From Proteles cristata cristata (Eukaryota; Chordata; Mammalia; Carnivora; Hyaenidae): a stretch of DNA of 64,000 nt. Location of the stretch: positions 868,001-932,000 of the forward strand of contig JAESUZ010005101.1 of the NCBI GenBank assembly GCA_017311185.1, read 5' to 3'. The notes under the pieces were generated by a model, which was given only the letters and a program-made list of their open reading frames with translations, did not search any database and was not told the DNA's origin. Shown here piece by piece: positions 57,821 to 64,000 of the stretch (positions are counted from its first letter, which is position 1; each line of letters begins with the position of its first letter). The position numbers and the translations under genes are program-made.

Positions 57821-58536
57821 TACTGTATCTATTGTCCTAAAGAAGCTTCTCTAGGGGCGCCTGGGTAGCTTAGTCAGTTAAGCGTCTGACTTTCGCTTGG
57901 GTCATGATCTCGCGGTTCGTGGGTTCGAGCCCCGTGTCGGGCTCTGTGCTGACTGCCAGCTCAGAGCCTGGAGCCTGTTTCAGTCTGTGACTCCCTCTCT
58001 CTCTGGCCCTCCCCTGTTCACGCTGTCTCTCTCTCTCCTAGAAATAAATAAAACATTAAAAAAAAAAAAAAAAAGAAGCTTCTCTAAAGCCTGTATGCCT
58101 TTTTCCAAAGCTAGAGATTGCAAAGTGCAATAAGAAAAAAGAACACCAAGTGGTCTCTAGTTTCTTAGAAATTATTTGCTCTTATATTTATGTTTAAAAA
58201 GAGATAAATTTTCTCTGAAACATTATGAGTTTAAAAAATCATGTTCAAATGCCATTCAAAGATCTGTAACTTCTACTCTGAGAAAAAGGAGTCAAAATCC
58301 TATCCCCATACAAAAAGAGCCTCTAAGTCTATAAGTATTTAACTTGTCTGCAAGGTCATTAATCTCAGTCATTAAAAGAATAATGATAACCCAGAGCCTG
58401 GACCTACTGGGACAACTGAATAATATCACCTTTAGGCAGAGAACCAGAAGTTCAATTAAGTGGTAAATACTGTTTAAACTATTTGATCAGAAAATAAATG
58501 AATAGTAAAACAAAACAAACAAACAAACAAACAAAC
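57821..58536 (+). mobile_element. probable retrocopy of an RNA 3' end, with (AAAC)n tail
   Basis: The segment is flanked by a perfect 17-bp direct repeat, AAAAATCCAGATTTCCA, at 57804-57820 and 58537-58553. The target begins CAT|AAAAA, as expected for L1 endonuclease. Without the later SINE (57854-58073) and its 13-bp duplication, about 483 bases remain. They look like a 3' UTR: no SINE or L1 similarity that I can see, an AATAAA at about 58493, then an A-rich tail that has become (AAAC)n. The parent transcript is not recognised; no coding part is visible. It lies sense to DOCK8. Confidence 0.6.
57854..58073 (+). mobile_element. felid SINE, young type, inside a retrocopy
   Basis: Young copy with a long A tail; perfect target AGAAGCTTCTCTA at 57841-57853 and 58074-58086. 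Confidence 0.92.
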
Positions 58537-58540
58537 AAAA
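58505..58540. repeat. (AAAC)n tail
   Basis: Seven or so CAAA units between AATAGTAAAA and the right target copy of the 57821 insertion. Confidence 0.9.
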
Positions 58541-58959
58541 ATCCAGATTTCCAGTAACACTAGTCACGTACAGCTGCGTGGCAAGGATGGTCTGTCTGGA
58601 GCCGAACAGTCCCTCCTCTCTCCACGTGGGTCTGAGATCGTGGGTTTGCCAAGGTTAGTGCCAATCCCTGCTACTACTAGACATGGACCCAGGCCTCCGT
58701 GTAAGGCTGTGCAGGTTGTTCACTGTACAAGGCACGTAGCTATGAGGCCAAATAGGGCCTGGATTCCTATCATCTGCAAAAGGCAGTTCTGACGGCCTGA
58801 CAGATTTGGCACTCGGGGTCTCCTTTTCTTTTCCTGCCCCTCCTTCCTCATCTGCTAGGCCCATCGACATCTTTCTGTCTTGGAGCTTCTGCTGCTTTGC
58901 GGCCTCTACCTAGTGCCACTTGTTTGTGCGTTTCTATGCCTCTGCCAGCTCCAGTGTAC

Positions 58960-59035
58960 TAGATGGGACCAACTAATTTACCCAGGATCGTACAATTAGT
59001 AGGTGATGAAGCCGGGTTTGAACCGCGTCTATCCC
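58960..59035 (-). mobile_element. MIR fragment
   Basis: CCAGGATCGTACAATTAGTAGGTGATGAAGCCGGGTTTGAACC is the antisense MIR core. Confidence 0.6.
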
Positions 59036-59092
59036 TTGTTGGAAAACGATCACTAGGTAAGTTAGCATAAGGACATTGAAGATAGTTTCTTT

Positions 59093-59308
59093 AAAAAAAA
59101 ATTTTTTTTAACATTTATTTATTTTTGAGAGACAGAGAGAGCACAAGTGGGCGAGGGGCAAAGTGAGAGGGAGACACAGAATCCGAGGCAGGCTCCAGGC
59201 TCTGAGCTGTCAGCACAGAGCCCTACGCAGGGCTCGAACTCACAAACTGTGAGCTCATGACCTGAGCCAACGTCAGATGCTGAACCAACTGAGCCACCCA
59301 GGCGCCCT
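59093..59308 (-). mobile_element. felid SINE
   Basis: Full antisense copy; target GAAGATAGTTTCTT at 59078-59091 and GAGGATAATTTCTT from 59309. Confidence 0.87.
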
Positions 59309-59535
59309 GAGGATAATTTCTTATTAGATTTGATCATTTCAAAAAAGTCCTATGTAGATTTCCTTACGTAAATTAGGGCAAACTTTATTGTTAAATTTTA
59401 TTCATAGCCAACGTGCATTTAAATTAACTTGTTATTTCCTGGTCTAAGGAAAGTTGACCCTAGGGTGTCCAAAGGCACAGAGTGCTTTATTCTACCCTTG
59501 GGACAAGGGTTTGATTCAAAATGCGTTTTTCTGGG

Positions 59536-59764
59536 CCACAGTTTTGGGGGCTCAGTCAGTTCAGCATCCAGCTTCAGCTCAAGTCATGATCTCAGCGTTT
59601 GTGAGTTCAAGCCCTGCATTGGGCTCACCGTTGTCAGCACAGAAGCCCGCTTTGGATCCGCTGCCACTCCCCCAACCCCCCGCCCAGCCCCACCTTGCAT
59701 GCGCATGTGCACACCTTCCATGTGTATCAAAAATAAACACCAAAAAACCCCAAAAAGAAATGTT
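59536..59764 (+). mobile_element. felid SINE, diverged
   Basis: GGGGGCTCAGTCAGTTCAGCATCCAGC head without GCGCCTGGGT; CCTTGCATGCGCATGTGCAC replaces the usual middle; AAAATGC(G/A)TTTTTCTG flanks it. Confidence 0.78.
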
Positions 59765-60250
59765 AAAAAATGCATTTTTCTGAGACTACCTGTGAAAACC
59801 TGGTTTTACCTTCTTCACTCCCCATCTCTTCTAGCGAACGACCCCCATCCTCACCATTGCTTTTTGCGACAGGATCTTCCTCAGCTCCCTAGGCTCCCGT
59901 GGGATGGTCTGCGCTTCATTTCCTCCGAGTTTGGGTGTGAGATTAGCGGAAACAGGTCAAACTGAATAGTGACCTGACACCATTAGCAGGTTTTGTTTAT
60001 GTATTATTCTCTCAAATGACTAATCATTCCACCCAGTGAAACACTTCCGTTATGCTTTAAAATGGTGGGAATTACGAGCATAGGTCAGAGATTTTTCTCA
60101 CCTTTTTCTTAACACATAGATTTCTGCCCGTTATGCTTATTTAGTACAACCTTCTCTAGATACAAAGACCGCAGGCTGCTTTTTTGGGCACGGAGAGAAC
60201 TGAGTTCTCATCTCATCTTTGCCATTTCCTTGCAAGGCTTGTTAGCTTTA

Positions 60251-60465
60251 AATATTTTTTAATGTTTTTTTCTTTATTTATTTCTGAGAGAGAGAGAGAG
60301 ACACAGTGTGATCAGGGGAGGGTAAGAGAGAGAGGGAGACACAGAACCTGAAACAGGCTCCGAGCTGTCAGCACAGAGCCCGACGCGGGGCTCAAACACA
60401 TGAACCATGAGATCGTGACCCGAGCTGAAGTTGGACGCTCAACCAGCTGAGCCACCCAGGCGTCC
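60251..60465 (-). mobile_element. felid SINE
   Basis: Antisense copy; perfect 18-bp target CAAGGCTTGTTAGCTTTA at 60233-60250 and 60466-60483. Confidence 0.91.
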
Positions 60466-60696
60466 CAAGGCTTGTTAGCTTTAGACAGTGGTTCAGACTC
60501 ACCGAGTGTTTTGTGACCTGTCGCCTTAACCTGCCTGAGCATTGTGGACTTGTCATGGCCACTTTGTAGGCAGTGAGGCTCTGGACGGAGAAGGTGGGCC
60601 TTTGGAAGCTTCTAAAATTATGCAGAGCTGAAGACATGTTCACTGACTTCTTGCGGGGATCACTTCGTGCTTGACCAAAGGGGATGTCGCAGGGAG

Positions 60697-60698
<2 letters not shown>

Positions 60699-60739
<41 letters not shown>

Positions 60740-60740
60740 C
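60699..60740. repeat. (GT)n-(GC)n microsatellite
   Basis: GT run of about 16 units passing into GCGCGCGTGC, an alternating purine-pyrimidine tract with Z-DNA potential. Confidence 0.9.
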
Positions 60741-61300
60741 ACTTTGTGCCGCATGAGTGGCCTCTTCCCCATGTGTGAGAGCTTCATTTCAGAGATCAGT
60801 TTTAGAGTTTTTTAATTTCTAAAATCTCATTCATGTTAATTACCATGTGTTAACTTCACCTTAGTGTGTTTAGCACACAGTCACCTGGCGCAGAGGCATT
60901 TGAACGTCCTCAGGGCTCATTAACTCCATAGTCATGCATCAAGGAAAGAGAGTGTGGCCAACATTAAATCGTGTTCAAATGCAAGAGACTTTCGTGAAAC
61001 AGAAGGGTTCAAGAACTGTAGGAAGTTGAAGCTGTATGTTATGCCCTGGCTGAAGGAAAGAAGTAATGCTGTGTTCCTTGTGTGTTTCATATTTGGGAAC
61101 TGCACGGGGTGTGGTTCAAGAGGAACCATGATATCAACAGTGAGATATACTCTTAATGTAATAGCCAAACTCAGGGGAGAGATTGCAAACCCTTAGTAGG
61201 AATACAGGTGGCTGAAGAAGAAATCTAATCAGCCAGATCTTACTGAGAGCCGTAATCCTGCAATTGCAAATCTGCAATTTGTTATGGATTAAGATTTCTG

Positions 61301-61517
61301 AGGGCCGCCTGGATGACTCAGTTGGTTGGGTATCCGACTTCAGCTCAGGTCATGATCTTCCGGTTTGTGAGTTCGAGCCCCGCATCAGGCTCTGCCGACA
61401 GCTCGGAGTCTGGAGCCTGCTTCAGATTCTGTCTCCATCTCTCTGTCTCTCTCCCGCTCATGCTCTGCCTCTCTTTCTGTCTCTCTCTCAAATAGAAAAT
61501 AAAACATAAAAAAATTA
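61301..61517 (+). mobile_element. felid SINE
   Basis: GAGGGCCGCCTGGATGACTCAG head; target AAGATTTCTG (left) and AAGATTTCGG (right). Confidence 0.85.
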
Positions 61518-61720
61518 AAAGATTTCGGAACAAGATCATCCTTCTAAATTCTATGGACTCTGCAGACAGCATGAGGCCAGAATATGAATAGTTCCTTTCT
61601 TTGGTTCCTGGCCTGTTTGCTGGTGTAGCTGGTACATACCTTCTGAAGGAGACCCTGGAACTATTCTGCATTGACAGTGTGGTTCATCCTACTTATGTGA
61701 GCAACATTACCTTTCTTTCT

Positions 61721-61950
61721 TTAAAAAAAAAAAAAGTTTAATTACTTTTCAGAAAGAGAGAGCACATACACATGGGGGTGGGGGGAGGGTAAGAGCAGAG
61801 AGAGAGAGAGGGAGAGAGAGAATCCCAAGCAGGCTCTGCACTGTCAGCACAGAACCCAACTCAGAGTTTGAATTCAGGAACCGTGAGATCATGAACTGAG
61901 CCGAAATCAAAAGTTATATATTTCACTAACTGAGACACCCAGGCACCTCC
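61721..61950 (-). mobile_element. felid SINE, older type
   Basis: Antisense copy with a GGGGGTGGGGGGAGG insert-like stretch and GAAATCAAAAGTTATATATTTCACTAACTGAG head part. Confidence 0.78.
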
Positions 61951-61991
61951 AATATTAACTTTCTTTTATTTTTTCCTGTAAGAATCTTTCT

Positions 61992-62191
61992 TTTTTTTTT
62001 TTTTTAATGTTTGTTTACTTTTGAGAGAGAGAGAACAAGAAGGGGAGGGGCAGAGAGAGGGGTACAGAGGAACCCAAGCGGGCTCTTCACTGACAGCACG
62101 GAGCCCAACGTGGGCCCTGAACTCATGAACCCTGAGATGATAACCTGAGCCGAAGTCAGACACTTAACTGACCGAGCCACCCAGGCGCCCC
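61992..62191 (-). mobile_element. felid SINE
   Basis: Antisense copy with TTCACTGACAGCACGGAGCCC; ends CACCCAGGCGCCCC. Confidence 0.86.
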
Positions 62192-62539
62192 TTCCTATAC
62201 ATCTCACTCTGCCATCTTTCCTCCTTTCCCTTTCCTCTCAGCTTTTATGCCTTGACCTTGTTTCCACAGTGGATGAGGAGGAAATGATTGACTAGGGTAT
62301 TCTGGGAACCTTGACCTTACTGTCTTACAGATAAAGCCTTCCCCTGCTGGGACAGGTGGGAAATTACAAACAGAAGCACTTACACATTCTGCCCCTAGTT
62401 CCATCCGAGTGAGCACGAAGTATGATCACATGAGATTTTGAGGTCAGTCTCCCAGTGAGCTAGGATTCTCGGTCAGATTTTCCACGCACTTTGAGTTCCT
62501 AAGGTAGGTGTTGTATCCTTCTCAAAGCGTGTCTAGGCG

Positions 62540-62880
62540 GGCTGCACCTGAGCCCATAGGGCTGTTAAAAATGAAGATTCTCAGGGCCCCTGGGTGGCTC
62601 AGTTGGTTGGGTGGCCAACTTTGGCTCGGGTCATGATCTCACGGTTCATGGGTTCGAGCCCCACGTCGGGCTTTAGGCCAACAGCTAGCTCAGAGCCTGG
62701 AGCCTGTTTCAGATTCTGTGTCTCCCTCTCTCTCTGACCTTCCCCTGCTCATGCTGTCTCTCTCTCTCAGAAATAAATAAAAAACATTAAAAAAAAAATG
62801 AAGATTCTCATCATGTCAAGACCAGTGGATCAGAGTCTCTGGGCTTCGGACCCAGATGTCCGCGCTGTTTGTTGGCCAGC
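62540..62880 (+). mobile_element. MER5-like fragment split by a SINE
   Basis: CTGCACCTGAGCCCATAGGGCTGTTAAAAATGAAGATTCTCA, continuing after the SINE with CCAGTGGATCAGAGTCTCTGGG, follows the order of a hAT-Charlie MER5-type element. The SINE at 62584-62793 lies between the two parts. Confidence 0.45.
62584..62793 (+). mobile_element. felid SINE inside a MER5-like element
   Basis: GGGCCCCTGGGTGGCTCAG head; perfect target AAAAATGAAGATTCTCA at 62567-62583 and 62794-62810. Confidence 0.92.
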
Positions 62881-63530
62881 TCTCTCATTCATTCTCATGT
62901 GTGCTGACATTTGAGGCTCCCTGCTGGAAGGAAAAGGGTTTCTGGATGGAGATTGCGAAGGAGGTGTTCCAAGATTGGTGAAGGTAGCGTGTTGTCACAG
63001 AATTAACTTGAATATCAGGAGGTTTCGTGTTAAGGTTTTCTAAAACACAAGAGGGAAAGAAAGAAACACCGTCTCAAATACATACAAGGAAAGTTGGTCA
63101 TATATGTGCCCAATTAAAAGTTATGTTGCATAATTTTCTAGAAGTCAGAACAGAATGTTGTCAGGTCATCCTTATCACTATTTTGAACCTCTTGACTGTT
63201 TTGATTTTAAGGAGGGTAATAAGGAGGAAATCACCAATTAAGAAAGAAAGAAATTTCGTTATATACAATCACATTTGCCATGACTCTTGAAAGGTTATAT
63301 GACTTTATCTTTCATGTGTTCTATTCTTAACGTTTTTCAGTATCAGGAATAATTTATACCCATTCGTGTAAATTTTACTATACTTTTACATAATAAATTC
63401 TTATTCTAATATTGCACGTAATATTCTAATATTCTAATAAATACTGCATGAGAACCTCCCCCCCACCCCGAAAATTGGATGAGCTCTTATTTTTAGCCAG
63501 TATTCTCAACCTGAAATACCTTTTTGGTCC

Positions 63531-63728
63531 GGAGCACCTGGGTGGCTCAATCTCAAGGTTGAGCATCCGACTTTGGCTCAGGTCATGATCTCATGGTTCA
63601 TGAGTTCGAGCCCCACATTGGGCTTAGTGCTGTCAGCCTGTCAGCCAGGAGGCTGCTTTGGATTCTCTGTCCCCCTCTCTCTGCCCCTCCCCAGCTCGTG
63701 CTCTCCCAAAAATAAATAAATATTTAAA
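63531..63728 (+). mobile_element. felid SINE
   Basis: GGAGCACCTGGGTGGCTCAATCTCAAGG head; target AAATACCTTTTTGGTCC (left) and AAATACTTTTTGGTCC (right). Confidence 0.87.
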
Positions 63729-64000
63729 AAATACTTTTTGGTCCCAAACTAAAAATTCACAATTTTACCAAAGCAAATACCTTTGCTTGCTTTGATGGTA
63801 GTATCCGCCAACCTTAATAACTCTTTAGTGCACAGAGTGTATTCTGATTCATCAGGAAGGTGTTTAAGGCCTTTTGCTTTTGTGTGTATCATGTTAACAT
63901 GACCAACACTTGAGTAAGGGATGAGCAAAGGAACTTATTTTTATAACTAGATAGCAATTTTATTAAGCATCAGGATTTTTACAGCAAGTAGTGGATGGAA

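Larger units (their letters stand above)
26682..64000 (+). other. DOCK8: DOCK8 intron 1 (continues beyond the window)
   Basis: It begins with the donor GTAAGG. No acceptor with DOCK8 exon 2 coding was recognised in any frame, so at least 37.3 kb of intron lies here. It contains about 34 felid SINEs, an ERV solo LTR, an L1, old repeats and microsatellites, listed separately. Stretches over 300 bases in which I see nothing assignable: 27121-27654, 29441-29894, 30764-31308, 31558-31999, 33346-33677, 34871-35624, 36131-36434, 36691-37039, 37541-38271, 38480-39019, 39831-40799, 41341-41692, 45870-46494, 47209-47737, 52857-53515, 55515-56196, 56961-57419, 58554-58959, 59783-60232, 60484-61290, 62192-62539 and 62881-63512. 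Alternative DOCK8 first exons known in other mammals could lie in such gaps but none is visible. Confidence 0.8.

Noticed and set aside
1..64000. CRISPR arrays, operons, phage or plasmid modules
   Set aside because: The repeats are dispersed SINEs with target duplications, not spaced direct repeats; gene structure and repeats are those of a mammal.

Overview
This is mammalian nuclear DNA from a cat-family (Felidae) genome. The decisive sign is about 61 copies of the felid form of the tRNA-Lys-derived carnivore SINE (head GCCTGGGTGGCTCAGTCGG, B-box-like GGTTCGAGCCC, a CT-rich middle, an AATAAATAAA tail). They cover roughly a fifth of the window on both strands. Ancient mammalian repeats (MIR, L2, MLT1, MER5-like) and a 5'-truncated carnivore L1 fit the same picture. 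There are no bacterial-type operons, no CRISPR array and no long intact coding genes.

Only one gene is supported. A CpG island at about 26150-27120 holds an ATG at 26629 followed by 17 codons plus two bases and a consensus splice donor at 26682. The peptide MATLPGAERRAFALKIN(R) matches the start of DOCK8, a Cdc42 guanine-nucleotide exchange factor of immune cells, as I remember it, with one substitution. The layout is then: 1-26130, 5' flank with no recognised gene; about 26150-27120, promoter, first exon and start of intron 1; 26682-64000, intron 1, which continues past the window end. No second DOCK8 exon was recognised. The known human gene also has a very long first intron. The island is open in several frames on both strands, and an antisense transcript unit is known at the human locus, so an antisense reading frame is listed at low confidence.

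Intron 1 and the 5' flank are built mostly from retroelements. Notable are a solo class I ERV LTR with a 4-bp target duplication inside a MIR that is also split by a SINE; a 1.63-kb 5'-truncated antisense L1; a 65-bp L1 micro-insertion; a probable retrocopy of an unidentified RNA 3' end with a perfect 17-bp target duplication (57804-58553); and two cases of a young SINE inserted in the tail of an older one.

I found no novel multi-gene system. The most interesting signals are regulatory (tandem upstream ORFs and an ETS/kappaB-like site before the DOCK8 start) and structural (nested retro-insertions, inverted SINE pairs within intron 1). Ages, transcription and binding are inference. Repeat edges away from clear target duplications are good to about 10-30 bp.
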